The notes under the pieces: generated by a model | Databases searched by the model: none | What the model saw: the letters and a program-made list of their open reading frames with translations, nothing else | What the model was told of the DNA's origin: nothing | Source: Bacteroidota bacterium | Lineage (GTDB): Bacteria; Bacteroidota; Bacteroidia; Sphingobacteriales; Sphingobacteriaceae | NCBI GenBank assembly: GCA_023450085.1 | Contig: JAEXHI010000019.1 | Location: 62,001-126,000, forward strand | Length of the DNA stretch: 64,000 nt | Direction: 5' to 3' | Made by a program: the position numbers and the translations under genes | Part shown: piece after piece, positions 40,268-49,823 of the stretch | Layout of the letters: each line of letters begins with the position of its first letter | Position numbering within the stretch: the first letter of the stretch is position 1

Positions 40268-43048
40268 ATGGATTATCAATTTGCAGCCATAGAGCAAAAG
40301 TGGCAAAAATACTGGGCCGATCACCAATCATTTAAAGCCGAAGCCAATTCAGACAAACCGAAATACTATGTCTTAGACATGTTTCCGTATCCTTCGGGAG
40401 CAGGTTTGCACGTAGGACATCCACTGGGCTATATCGCTTCTGATATCTTTGCCAGATATAAACGTTTAAAAGGTTTTAACGTGTTGCATCCTATGGGTTA
40501 CGATTCATTTGGTTTACCCGCCGAGCAGTATGCCATACAAACAGGACAACATCCTGCGGTAACTACTGAAACCAATATCAATACTTATCGTCGTCAGTTG
40601 GACCAAATCGGATTTTCATTTGATTGGAGCAGAGAGGTGCGTACTAGTGAGCCATCTTATTATAAATGGACACAGTGGATTTTCATGCAATTGTTTAACT
40701 CTTGGTATAACTTAGAAACGGACAAAGCTGAGCATATCTCAACCCTGATTGAAAAGTTTAATGCTGCAGGTAGTGCCGATATTAAAGCGGCCTGTGATGA
40801 AGATACCAAAACCTTCTTGCCAAGTGATTGGGCTAATTTTTCGGAAGAAGAAAAACAAGAAGAGCTGTTGAAATATCGTTTGACCTATTTGAAAGAAAGT
40901 ACGGTAAACTGGTGCCCTGCTTTGGGTACTGTGTTGGCTAACGACGAGGTGAAAGACGGTTTTTCGGAGCGTGGAGGCTATCCAGTAGAGCAAAAGAAAA
41001 TGATGCAGTGGAGCATGCGCATTACTGCCTATGCTGAGCGTTTATTGCAAGGTTTAGATACGATTGATTGGCCAGAGCCAATGAAAGAAATGCAGCGTAA
41101 CTGGATTGGTAAAAGCTCAGGAGCATCCGTAAAGTTTAAAGTTGAAAACAGCGATTTACAGATAGAGGTATTCACAACTAGGGTAGATACTATTTTTGGT
41201 GTTTCTTATTTGGTATTGGCACCTGAGCACGAATGGGTAGCTCAGTTAACCACGCCAGCACAAAAAGCAGACATTGAAGATTATATTGCACAAACCAAAA
41301 AGAAATCGGAATTAGACCGCATGGCTGATGCCAAAACGGTTTCTGGTGCTTTTACGGGGACTTATGTGATTAATCCAGTGAGTGGCGAGCGTGTGCCGTT
41401 ATGGATTGCTGACTATGTATTGGCGGGCTACGGAACTGGTGCGGTAATGGGTGTGCCAAGTGGCGACCAACGCGACTGGTTGTTTGCAACGCATTTCAAT
41501 TTGCCTATTGTACAAATTTTAGATAGCCAAAAAGAAATTGATGTACAAGCGGACCCTACGAAGGAAGGAAAATACATCAATTCAGGGTTCATTAACGGAA
41601 TGTCGTATAAAGAGGCGGTTGCTTTCTTAAACCAATGGTTAGAAGACCAAGGTGTGGGCAAAGCAAAAATTAACTACCGTCAACGTGATGCTATTTTTGG
41701 TCGCCAACGTTATTGGGGCGAACCAATTCCAGTATATTTTAAAGACAGCTTGCCTTACTTATTGAAAGAGGAAGAGTTACCGTTGTTATTGCCAGAAATT
41801 GATAAATATTTGCCAACTGAAACAGGTGAACCACCACTAGGTAGGGCCGAAGGTTGGAAATATGAAGGTAAATATGAGTATGAACTTTCTACCATGCCAG
41901 GTTGGGCGGGTAGTAGCTGGTACTGGTACCGTTACATGGATGCCCAAAACGATCAAGCTTTTGCAGATCCAAAAGCAGTTGATTATTGGAAAGATGTAGA
42001 TTTATACATTGGTGGTTCTGAACATGCTACAGGACACTTGCTTTATAGTCGTTTTTGGAACAAATTTTTGAAAGATTTAGGCTTTACCCAAGAAGAAGAA
42101 CCTTTCAAGAAATTGATTAACCAAGGCATGATCCAAGGCAGAAGTAATTTTGTGTATCGTGTGGTAGATGAAGAGGGAAGAGGAACAAACAAGCTGGTTT
42201 CTTATAACCTTCGAAAAGATTATAAAACCATTGCGCTGCATGTGGATGTAAACATTGTGGAGAATGATGTTTTAAATATCGAGAAGTTCAAAGTGTGGAG
42301 AGATGAGTTTGCCAATGCTGAGTTTGTATTGGAGAATGGCAAGTACATTTGCGGCGTTGAGGTAGAGAAAATGTCTAAATCTAAATTCAACGTGGTAAAT
42401 CCTGATGTATTGATCGCTCAATATGGCGCTGATACCTTAAGGATGTACGAAATGTTCTTGGGACCTTTAGAACAAAGCAAGCCTTGGAACACCAATGGTA
42501 TTGAAGGGGTATTTAAGTTCTTGCGTAAATTCTGGCGTTTGTTCCATAACGAAGCTTGGGATTTTACGGTGAGCGATGAGGCCGCTAGCAAAGCTGAATT
42601 GAAGTCGTTGCATAAAATCATTAAAAAAGTACAGGAAGATATCGAGCGTTTCTCGTTCAATACTTCGGTATCAAGCTTTATGATTGCTGTGAACGAATTG
42701 ACGGACTTGAAATGTAATAAACGAGCTATTTTACAAGATTTAGTAGTGGTATTGGCTCCATATGCACCACATATTTGTGAAGAACTTTGGTCGTTATTGG
42801 GCAATAAGGATTTATCTACGGCTCAATATCCAATTTTCAACCCTGAATATTTGGTAGAAGACGAATTTGCTTATCCAATTTCTATTAACGGAAAAATGAA
42901 GATGAACTTGAATTTAAGTTTGGCGCTTGAAGCTAAAGCAGCTGAGGAAGCTGTATTAGCCAATGAGCAAGTTCAAGGATTTTTAAATGGTGCAAGCCCT
43001 AAGAAAATCATTTTTGTTAAAGGGAAAATCGTAAACATTGTAGTTTAG
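40268..43048 (+). CDS. leuS: leucyl-tRNA synthetase
   Basis: Class I synthetase of 926 residues charging tRNA-Leu. The HIGH-type motif HVGHPLGY is at 48-55 and KMSKS at about 701-705. The CP1 editing domain is present (DTIFGVSYLVLAPEH, and YGTGAVMGVPSGDQRDW), as are the leucine-specific and anticodon-binding regions. An extra segment of about 50 residues near 160-210 precedes the STVNWCP motif, and another of about 70 precedes KMSKS; both are probably normal for this phylum. Monocistronic with a strong terminator. Confidence 0.97.
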   Translation: MDYQFAAIEQKWQKYWADHQSFKAEANSDKPKYYVLDMFPYPSGAGLHVGHPLGYIASDIFARYKRLKGFNVLHPMGYDSFGLPAEQYAIQTGQHPAVTTETNINTYRRQLDQIGFSFDWSREVRTSEPSYYKWTQWIFMQLFNSWYNLETDKAEHISTLIEKFNAAGSADIKAACDEDTKTFLPSDWANFSEEEKQEELLKYRLTYLKESTVNWCPALGTVLANDEVKDGFSERGGYPVEQKKMMQWSMRITAYAERLLQGLDTIDWPEPMKEMQRNWIGKSSGASVKFKVENSDLQIEVFTTRVDTIFGVSYLVLAPEHEWVAQLTTPAQKADIEDYIAQTKKKSELDRMADAKTVSGAFTGTYVINPVSGERVPLWIADYVLAGYGTGAVMGVPSGDQRDWLFATHFNLPIVQILDSQKEIDVQADPTKEGKYINSGFINGMSYKEAVAFLNQWLEDQGVGKAKINYRQRDAIFGRQRYWGEPIPVYFKDSLPYLLKEEELPLLLPEIDKYLPTETGEPPLGRAEGWKYEGKYEYELSTMPGWAGSSWYWYRYMDAQNDQAFADPKAVDYWKDVDLYIGGSEHATGHLLYSRFWNKFLKDLGFTQEEEPFKKLINQGMIQGRSNFVYRVVDEEGRGTNKLVSYNLRKDYKTIALHVDVNIVENDVLNIEKFKVWRDEFANAEFVLENGKYICGVEVEKMSKSKFNVVNPDVLIAQYGADTLRMYEMFLGPLEQSKPWNTNGIEGVFKFLRKFWRLFHNEAWDFTVSDEAASKAELKSLHKIIKKVQEDIERFSFNTSVSSFMIAVNELTDLKCNKRAILQDLVVVLAPYAPHICEELWSLLGNKDLSTAQYPIFNPEYLVEDEFAYPISINGKMKMNLNLSLALEAKAAEEAVLANEQVQGFLNGASPKKIIFVKGKIVNIVV

Positions 43049-43065
43049 ATTACAATTAAATAAGG

Positions 43066-43095
43066 AAAAAGTCCCGCATTTGCGGGACTTTTTTT
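43066..43095 (+). terminator. intrinsic terminator of leuS
   Basis: AAAAAGTCCCGC and GCGGGACTTTTTTT arms with a tight loop, 17 bases after the stop. Confidence 0.92.
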
Positions 43096-43256
43096 GTTGA
43101 GGCATCTTTAACTTTTCCAATTCTTAATAATATAGATAACAAAAAGTGCTCGCCAAGTAAAAAGAGTGCAAAACCATTCGCCGCCAAAAAAATACCATTC
43201 ACCGACAGTTTTGTGCAAATAGGAAAAAAATGCTTTAATGACACTGTAACAAAAAA

Positions 43257-43264
43257 TACCTTTG
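43257..43264 (+). promoter_or_regulatory. -7 box upstream of the TonB-type receptor gene
   Basis: TACCTTTG, 31 bases before the ATG. No convincing -33 element. Confidence 0.4.
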
Positions 43265-43295
43265 AAAGACTAATACGTACAAACAACAAAATAAT

Positions 43296-45713
43296 ATGAA
43301 AAGACTACTACTAATTTGTGCCGCTTTATTGATGATGGTAAATGCAAAAGCTCAATTCCCGATGATGGGTGGAGGCAATGCAGCACCAAAAGTGACAGGG
43401 CGTGTTTCGGCTACTATTTTAGATTCGGTAAGTAAACAACCGGTAGAATACGCTACGGTTTCATTGGTAAATGCTAAAACAGCTAAAGCCGTTAACGGAG
43501 GTCTTACCGATGCAAAAGGTAAAGTATCCATTCAAAACATTGCCCCAGGCGAATACAAAATGATTGTTGGTTTTATTGGTTATGCCACTAAAACAATTGC
43601 TGTAAAAACCACGCCAGAAAAACCAGATAATAATTTAGGTAATTTATTCTTGGCAGGTAACTCAAGCACTTTAAAAGAAGTAACGATTGAAGGCAAGAAA
43701 AATATGGTTGAAAATAAAATCGACCGTATGGTGTATAATGCGGAGGCAGATGCGACCAACGCTGGTGGTGACGCTACTGATGTGATGCGTAAAGTGCCTA
43801 TGCTATCGGTAGATATTAACGGTAATGTACAATTGAGAGGAAGTGCTGTAAGAGTGTTGATCAACGGTAAACCTTCTGGTACGATGGCCAACAGTGTTTC
43901 TGATGCCTTGAAGATGATCCCTGCAGAGCAAATTAAAAGTGTAGAGGTGATCACCAATCCATCTGCTAAATATGATGCAGAAGGTTCGGGTGGTATCATC
44001 AACATCATTACCAAAAAGAGCAATGCAGAAGGTGTGAGTGGTTCGGTAAATGCTTCGGCAGGTACTCGTCAAAATAACGGTAGCTTAAACTTAACCGCTA
44101 AAAGCGGTCGTTTCAGCGCTAATACTGCTTTGGGTGGCTTCTTAGCTTATCCGCAGGAAACCAAAACAGCTTTCTTTAACCAAACAGCAACAGGCGATGT
44201 TTTGCAAAACGGAATGTCTGATTGGAAAAGAGAGGGCTTTAATGGCAGTTTAGGTTTAGATTACGATTTTAATGCCTATAATAACTTAAGTACTAACGCT
44301 AAATACAATACTTTCTATAATGGCGGAAGTACTGGTTCGCATATTTTCGTGAATAACACACCTACTGGGAATATTGTTGGTGATAACAATATGTCTAATG
44401 GAAACTTAGATTGGAACGTAGATTATAGACGTACCAGTAAAAAACAAGGGGAAGAGTTTTCTGTGGCTGGTCAATTAACACAAGGTAGAAATAATAATAA
44501 GTTTATAAATGACTATCGTACTGCTGCGGGAACTCCAATCAGTTTCATAGATAGTAAAAACATTGGTAAAAACAGAGAGTATACTGTTCAAACAGATTAT
44601 GTATATCCTTTTAGTAAAACCGTAACTTTTGAAGTTGGTGCTAAAGGTATTTTTAGGAATATCCAAAGTGAGTTCTCTCAAAACTCAGCACAAGATTTTG
44701 ACTACGACCAAAATGTAGGTGCTGCTTATTCGACCATCGCTTTTAATTTAACCGACAAGATCAAATTTAAAGGTGGGGTAAGAGGTGAATATACAGAGAT
44801 TGGTTTCACTGATGTGAATGGTAATCCGATTAAAAACGATTATTTTAACTTGTTCCCAAATGCGATACTTTCTCAGGCAATCAATCAAACAAGTACTTTA
44901 AAGTTAGCCTATAACAAAAGGGTACAACGCCCAAGTTTGGCTTATTTGAATCCATTCCGTAATGAGACTAACCAATTTAGCGTGCTTCAAGGTAACCCTG
45001 ATTTAAATCCAGAGTTAAGCCATAATGTGGAGTTGGGTTATTCAACTTTTATTAAAGGTTCAATGATCAATGCTTCTTTATTCTACAGAAACACCAAAAA
45101 TGTAATCGAGAATATTAATCAAGATGATGCATCAGGTAAAATTTTAACCACTTATGCTAACGTTGGTACTACCCAAAGTTTTGGAGCTAACTTATTTGCT
45201 TCATACAATCCAACTCCAAAATGGACTTTAATGACCAATTTGGGTGTAAACACTTATGAGATTAGAAAAACTGCTAATGCGATAGGAGGGATGAATGAAG
45301 GAACCTATTTGAACTATAACATGTTCTTGAGATCTGCTACCGCATTTAAAGGTGGTTGGAATGTAGAGTTGTACGGTGTGGTGAACTCTCCGCGTTACAC
45401 TTATCAAAGTAAAACAGATCCAATGTTCTTTTACGGAGGTGCAGTGAAAAAAGATATCATGAAGAAACAAGCTTCTATTGGTTTGAACATGTTGAACCCT
45501 TTCAACAGAGATTTACATATCAAAACAGTAACTCAATCGGGTGATACTTACCAAACCTCTAATATTTACTATCCTTTACGTCAAATCAGCTTAAACTTCA
45601 GCTACAAATTCGGTAAGTTGAAATTTACTGAGAAGAAAAAGATCAAAAATGACGATATGAAGCAAGACCAACAACAAGGTGGCGGCATGGGTGGCATGGG
45701 GCAAGGTAAATAG
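43296..45713 (+). CDS. TonB-dependent receptor-type outer membrane beta-barrel protein
   Basis: Outer membrane protein of 805 residues. The signal peptide ends after KAQ (near 20). A carboxypeptidase-regulatory-like beta domain follows (about 35-115, VTGRVSATILDSVSKQPVEYATV), then a plug domain (DVMRKVPMLSVDINGNVQLRGSAVRVLINGKPS) and a long beta barrel. A Gln/Gly/Met-rich tail (QQGGGMGGMGQGK) closes the chain. It lacks a typical SusC partner and has no SusD gene beside it, so the ligand may be a peptide or metal rather than a glycan. An isolated gene with a terminator. Confidence 0.9.
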   Translation: MKRLLLICAALLMMVNAKAQFPMMGGGNAAPKVTGRVSATILDSVSKQPVEYATVSLVNAKTAKAVNGGLTDAKGKVSIQNIAPGEYKMIVGFIGYATKTIAVKTTPEKPDNNLGNLFLAGNSSTLKEVTIEGKKNMVENKIDRMVYNAEADATNAGGDATDVMRKVPMLSVDINGNVQLRGSAVRVLINGKPSGTMANSVSDALKMIPAEQIKSVEVITNPSAKYDAEGSGGIINIITKKSNAEGVSGSVNASAGTRQNNGSLNLTAKSGRFSANTALGGFLAYPQETKTAFFNQTATGDVLQNGMSDWKREGFNGSLGLDYDFNAYNNLSTNAKYNTFYNGGSTGSHIFVNNTPTGNIVGDNNMSNGNLDWNVDYRRTSKKQGEEFSVAGQLTQGRNNNKFINDYRTAAGTPISFIDSKNIGKNREYTVQTDYVYPFSKTVTFEVGAKGIFRNIQSEFSQNSAQDFDYDQNVGAAYSTIAFNLTDKIKFKGGVRGEYTEIGFTDVNGNPIKNDYFNLFPNAILSQAINQTSTLKLAYNKRVQRPSLAYLNPFRNETNQFSVLQGNPDLNPELSHNVELGYSTFIKGSMINASLFYRNTKNVIENINQDDASGKILTTYANVGTTQSFGANLFASYNPTPKWTLMTNLGVNTYEIRKTANAIGGMNEGTYLNYNMFLRSATAFKGGWNVELYGVVNSPRYTYQSKTDPMFFYGGAVKKDIMKKQASIGLNMLNPFNRDLHIKTVTQSGDTYQTSNIYYPLRQISLNFSYKFGKLKFTEKKKIKNDDMKQDQQQGGGMGGMGQGK

Positions 45714-45719
45714 GTAAGA

Positions 45720-45754
45720 AGTTAAAAGTAGAAAGTTTAAAGTATAAAGTGAAA
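45720..45754. repeat. single-arm heptamer array behind the TonB-type receptor gene
   Basis: Five units AGTNNAA (agttaaa, agtagaa, agtttaa, agtataa, agtgaaa) run directly into the terminator hairpin at 45754. No opposing arm is present. Confidence 0.7.
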
Positions 45755-45784
45755 AGGCTGTTCAAATTTTGAACAGCCTTTTTT
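45754..45784 (+). terminator. intrinsic terminator of the TonB-type receptor gene
   Basis: AAGGCTGTTCAAA and TTTGAACAGCCTT arms with a minimal loop, followed by TTTT. It lies directly after the heptamer array. Confidence 0.88.
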
Positions 45785-45845
45785 GTGGTTTTTAAAGAAA
45801 AATTATTCGTCGAAGTTAAAAAGGAACAGGACTTGTGGAACTTTG

Positions 45846-46736
45846 CTATTTATTGTTAACGGACTTTTTATCTTCAATAAATAGTTTTTGATATTGTAAA
45901 GGGCTTTTTCCCATTATTTTTTTGAAACATTTATGGAAACTGGCAAAATTATTAAAGCCGCTTTCAAAACAAACTTCATTTATTCGCAATTTATTTTCTA
46001 TTAAGAGTTTGCAGGCCTGGCCCACACGTATCTCGTTCACAAAATCAGTGTAGTTTTTTCTACTTCTTGATTTGAAAAATTTACAAAAAGTATTGGTACT
46101 TACCTTTGCCACTTCAGAAATTTCCGCTAAGGTAATTTTACGTTTATAGTTACATAGCGTATAACTATAAATGGCTTGGATTTGTTCCTGCTCTTCATTA
46201 AGGTAATTGTATTTAAATCCGATAGAGGCAATGGGCTGTAGGGATTGGTTGTGATTGCTTATTTCAAATAGTGCTTCGAGGAAATATAACAGGCGTTTAT
46301 ACCCTGTGCTATTTTCAGTTTTGATGATAAGATTGATGATGTTGCCAATATTAGGAAGGCTGATTTGTAATCCTCTTGATGATTGGTTGAATAGTTTTTT
46401 CAATTCTCTGTTTTCAGGAATCTCCAAAAAACTTGAGCTTAAAAAGGATGAAAGGAAATGAATCACATAAACATCTGCAGATTTTCCTCCGTTTTGAAAA
46501 TAATCTTGATCAAAACGCCAGTAATGTGGTAAATTGGCACCCACTAAAACAACATCGCCACTTCTAAAGCGGTTAATATTATCTCCAATAAACTGTGTTC
46601 CTTCACCTGTCTTGAAGTAAATAAGCTCTAACTCTTCATGATAGTGCCATATGCTGTTTACCGTTGGAGTTGAATCTCTCCTCGCACTAAAAGATTCGAT
46701 ATCGGTAGCGTATATCTTTAATAATCTAGGCTTCAT
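45846..46736 (-). CDS. AraC-family regulator, probable controller of the fucose locus
   Basis: Transcription factor of 296 residues. The N-terminal cupin-like sensor (about 20-110, with IWHYHEELELIYFKTGEGTQFI) is followed by a double HTH in the last 100 residues (ITLAEISEVAKVSTNTFCKFFKSRS, then INEVCFESGFNNFASFHKCFKKIMGKSPLQYQ). ATG 46736 is preferred over a TTG at 46739. It is divergent from the fucP operon with 149 bases between starts, so it probably activates that operon in response to fucose or a derivative; this is inference from position. Confidence 0.88.
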   Translation of the reverse strand: MKPRLLKIYATDIESFSARRDSTPTVNSIWHYHEELELIYFKTGEGTQFIGDNINRFRSGDVVLVGANLPHYWRFDQDYFQNGGKSADVYVIHFLSSFLSSSFLEIPENRELKKLFNQSSRGLQISLPNIGNIINLIIKTENSTGYKRLLYFLEALFEISNHNQSLQPIASIGFKYNYLNEEQEQIQAIYSYTLCNYKRKITLAEISEVAKVSTNTFCKFFKSRSRKNYTDFVNEIRVGQACKLLIENKLRINEVCFESGFNNFASFHKCFKKIMGKSPLQYQKLFIEDKKSVNNK

Positions 46737-46843
46737 CAATATTTGGTTTATGAAAATAAGCGGTATTGGTCTGTTTTTTTATAATGTGTCCATTGAGATA
46801 CAAAATAGCTTAATAATTTGACAACTAAAGATATTTTTTGTAC

Positions 46844-46868
46844 TTGAATTTCAATTTACTTTGTAAAT
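46844..46868. promoter_or_regulatory. adjacent dyads upstream of fucP, candidate regulator sites
   Basis: TTGAATTTCAA (46844-46854) and ATTTACTTTGTAAAT (46854-46868) are overlapping palindromes 17 bases before the fucP start. A GTAAAC half-site follows. Position in the divergent region makes them candidate operators for the AraC-type regulator; AraC-type proteins usually bind direct repeats, so this is weak. Confidence 0.35.
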
Positions 46869-46885
46869 ACCAAATGTAAACTACT

Positions 46886-48184
46886 ATGAAAACCCCAATC
46901 AATCATGTTGATGAATTGTCTCGTCATGTGACAGAACGGAGCAAATCTTATCTGGTTCCTCTTATTTTCATCACTAGTCTTTTTTTCTTTTGGGGACTCG
47001 TTCACAACATAGACCCAACACTCATTGCTCACTTGAAAAAGACATTTACACTTAATAATTTTGAATCGTCATTGGTTGATTTTTCAGTGTTCATTGCTTA
47101 TTTCGTAATGGCAATTCCAGCAGGGCTGCTAATGAAAAGGTGGGGTTATAAATCTGGAATTGTTTTTGGATTGCTGTTATTTGCAGTTGGAGCCTTTTTG
47201 TTCATACCTGCCGCAAACACTCATCAGTATTTTTATTTTTTAGCTGCTTTATTTGTGGTTGCTAGTGGTTTAGCTTTCCTAGAAACTGCAGCTAATCCAT
47301 ATGTGACGGTGTTGGGACCGGCTGAAACTTCCTCATTTCGTTTAAACCTTGCGCAGTCGTTTAATGGTATTGCTGCCGCTATTGCTCCAATTATTGGTAA
47401 ATATACTATTCTTAGCAATACTCACATTTCTGCCGAAGAAATAGAACAGATGGATACAGAAGTTAAAGCTAAATTTATTCAAGAAGCTTCGGACAGCGTA
47501 AAGTATCCTTTCATGGTGTTGGGTTTTATTATTTTGGCCGTAGCTGTAATATTTATTTTTCTCAAGCTTCCTGAATTAGGTAAAGATAAAACCGAAACGA
47601 GAAGAAGATCCTTTTATGAAATTTTGAAGATAAAGCATACTCGATGGGCTGTTATTGCACAATTCTTTTATGTTGGTGCACAAATATGTTTTAGTAGTTT
47701 CTTTTTGGTTTATGCCGAAAAGGCAGCCGGATTAGATCATCAGGTGGCGAGTAATTATTTGGCAATATATGGAGCCTTGTTTATGATAGGTAGAGTGGCT
47801 GGAACCGTTTTCATGAAATTTATAGCAGCTTCCAAATTATTAACTATATATAGTGTTATAGCTGTTTTTTTAACGCTTGTGGCCATTTTCGGTCATAATG
47901 CTTACACTATATATTGCTTGTTGGGTATTGGCTTTTTTATCTCTATCATGTTCCCAACCATATTTGCCCTAGGAGTTAAAAATTTGGGTGAAGATACTAA
48001 GACTGCCTCCAGTTTAATTGTCATGTCGGTTGTGGGAGGAGCAATTATTCCATTGGCCCTAGGCTACATTGCTGATTTGACCAACAATATCCAATTAGGT
48101 TATATCGTGCCCCTAATATGCCTAATTGTTGTGGCCTTTTTTGGGTATAGAGGACATAAACCTTCATTAAAGCAAGATGAATAA
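46886..48184 (+). CDS. fucP: L-fucose:H+ symporter (FucP-type MFS permease)
   Basis: Inner membrane sugar:proton symporter of 432 residues with twelve helices. It aligns with E. coli FucP over its length: SLFFFWGLVHNIDP, FLETAANPYVTVLGP (contains the coupling Glu135 equivalent) and FRLNLAQSFNGIAAAIAPIIGK. The E. coli coupling residue Asp46 aligns with Pro44 here, with an Asp one place earlier (Asp43). This is the first gene of the fucose operon; its 3' end overlaps the next gene by 8 bases, so translation is coupled. It imports fucose released by the fucosidase of the same cluster. Confidence 0.9.
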   Translation: MKTPINHVDELSRHVTERSKSYLVPLIFITSLFFFWGLVHNIDPTLIAHLKKTFTLNNFESSLVDFSVFIAYFVMAIPAGLLMKRWGYKSGIVFGLLLFAVGAFLFIPAANTHQYFYFLAALFVVASGLAFLETAANPYVTVLGPAETSSFRLNLAQSFNGIAAAIAPIIGKYTILSNTHISAEEIEQMDTEVKAKFIQEASDSVKYPFMVLGFIILAVAVIFIFLKLPELGKDKTETRRRSFYEILKIKHTRWAVIAQFFYVGAQICFSSFFLVYAEKAAGLDHQVASNYLAIYGALFMIGRVAGTVFMKFIAASKLLTIYSVIAVFLTLVAIFGHNAYTIYCLLGIGFFISIMFPTIFALGVKNLGEDTKTASSLIVMSVVGGAIIPLALGYIADLTNNIQLGYIVPLICLIVVAFFGYRGHKPSLKQDE

Positions 48185-49808
48185 AGTTTTAAAAATAAAT
48201 ATAGATGACAATGTTCTGGTTGCTTTAAGGGATCTTTCCAAAGGTACCGTTGTTAATTTTGAAGGAAAGGATTATCTTCTTCAGGAGGATATTCCCGCCA
48301 AACACAAATTTTTTACCCAGCCCATGAAACGTGGCGACGGTGTATTAATGTATGGGGTACTGGTCGGGAAAGTCCAATTCGACGTGAACGTCGGAAGCAG
48401 AATGACTATCGAAAATACTAAACATGCTACAGACTCCTACATTTACAGAAAAACAAATTATCAATGGCAGAAGCCTAACATTGATAAGTACGCTAATCGT
48501 ACATTTAAAGGCTATCATCGCAGTAACGGAACGGTAGGTACGGCCAATTACTGGCTTTTTATACCTGCCGTTTTCTGCGAGAACAGAAACCTAGACATGA
48601 TTAAGGAGGCATTGCATAATGAGTTAGGGTATGCGGTAGGATCGAAATATAAAAGTTATGCACACAATCTTGTTACTGCCTACCAAAGTGGAGTAGATTT
48701 AGATTCGGTACTTTCAAGTCCAAACCAACTACAACATCGAATTTTTAAAAATGTGGATGGCATTAAATTCCTCAATCATCATGGCGGTTGTGGGGGTACG
48801 AGGCAAGACAGTCATACATTAAGCAAGCTTTTGGCAGCTTATGCCGACCATCCGAATGTTGCAGGAATAACGATACTGAGCTTAGGTTGCCAGCACCTGC
48901 AGGTATCCGATTTTAAGCATGATTTATCGCAGCGAAATCCTTTGTTTGATAAACCTTTACTGATTTTTGAACAACAAGTAATTCAAAGTGAAGAACAACT
49001 CATTAATAATGCAATTAAGGAAACACTAAAAGAGCTGATCAAGGCTAACGAGATCGAACGCAGAGATGCACCGCTGAGCCAATTATGTGTAGGGGTGAAA
49101 TGTGGTGGTAGTGATGGTTTTAGTGGTATTTCGGCTAATCCAGCAGTGGGCCACTGTGCTGATCTATTGGTTGCTTTGGGGGCAAAAGTTTTGTTGGCCG
49201 AGTTTCCAGAGTTAAGTGGCGCAGAACAGGCGCTGATTGATAGGTGTGAAAATGAAGAATCAGCACGGAAGTTTATGCAACTAATGGGCGAATATGAAGA
49301 ACTAGCCCATCAAGTAGGATCTGGATTTCACATGAATCCTTCCCCAGGAAATATCAAAGACGGATTGATTACCGATGCCATTAAATCATTGGGGGCTGCT
49401 CGAAAAGCTGGCTCTGCAAGTATTGTGGATGTACTTGACTATACGGAACCGGCTACAAAACCAGGCCTTAGTTTGGTTTGTACTCCTGGAAACGATGTGG
49501 AGGCGACTACCGGTAAAGCAGCAGCAGGGGCAAACTTAATTCTTTTTACCACTGGTTTGGGTACGCCAACAGGAAATCCAGTATGTCCTACTATCAAGGT
49601 CTCTACTAATTCTGCACTGGCTAAACGTATGTCCGATATCATTGATATTGATGCTGGACCTATCATTACTGGCGGAAATACCATAGCTGAAATAGGAGAA
49701 GAAATACTAGAGTACTGTATTAAGGTAGCCAGTGGTGAAGAAATCCCGAAGGCTGTACAATTAAACCAAGACGATTTTATTCCTTGGAAAAAAGGGGTAA
49801 GCTTATAA
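48177..49808 (+). CDS. UxaA-family dehydratase, probable L-fuconate dehydratase
   Basis: Protein of 543 residues of the altronate/galactarate dehydratase family. An N-terminal SAF-like domain (about 1-100) precedes the catalytic part. Motifs HHGGCGGTRQD, KCGGSDGFSGISANPAVG, EFPELSGAEQ, CTPGNDVEATTGKAAAGAN and TGNPVCPTIKVSTNS are visible. In this operon it should convert L-fuconate to 2-keto-3-deoxy-L-fuconate, the step done by an enolase-family enzyme in Xanthomonas. A UxaA-type dehydratase in the same step is known to me from the Campylobacter jejuni fucose island. The alternative is altronate dehydratase, but no uxaB or uxaC is present. Confidence 0.88.
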   Translation: MNKVLKINIDDNVLVALRDLSKGTVVNFEGKDYLLQEDIPAKHKFFTQPMKRGDGVLMYGVLVGKVQFDVNVGSRMTIENTKHATDSYIYRKTNYQWQKPNIDKYANRTFKGYHRSNGTVGTANYWLFIPAVFCENRNLDMIKEALHNELGYAVGSKYKSYAHNLVTAYQSGVDLDSVLSSPNQLQHRIFKNVDGIKFLNHHGGCGGTRQDSHTLSKLLAAYADHPNVAGITILSLGCQHLQVSDFKHDLSQRNPLFDKPLLIFEQQVIQSEEQLINNAIKETLKELIKANEIERRDAPLSQLCVGVKCGGSDGFSGISANPAVGHCADLLVALGAKVLLAEFPELSGAEQALIDRCENEESARKFMQLMGEYEELAHQVGSGFHMNPSPGNIKDGLITDAIKSLGAARKAGSASIVDVLDYTEPATKPGLSLVCTPGNDVEATTGKAAAGANLILFTTGLGTPTGNPVCPTIKVSTNSALAKRMSDIIDIDAGPIITGGNTIAEIGEEILEYCIKVASGEEIPKAVQLNQDDFIPWKKGVSL

Positions 49809-49823
49809 CTTTAAAAGACCGAT

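Noticed and set aside
43803..44072. Antisense frames within the TonB-type receptor gene
   Set aside because: Long shadow frames are expected in this codon usage; none has a signal, motif or start context.
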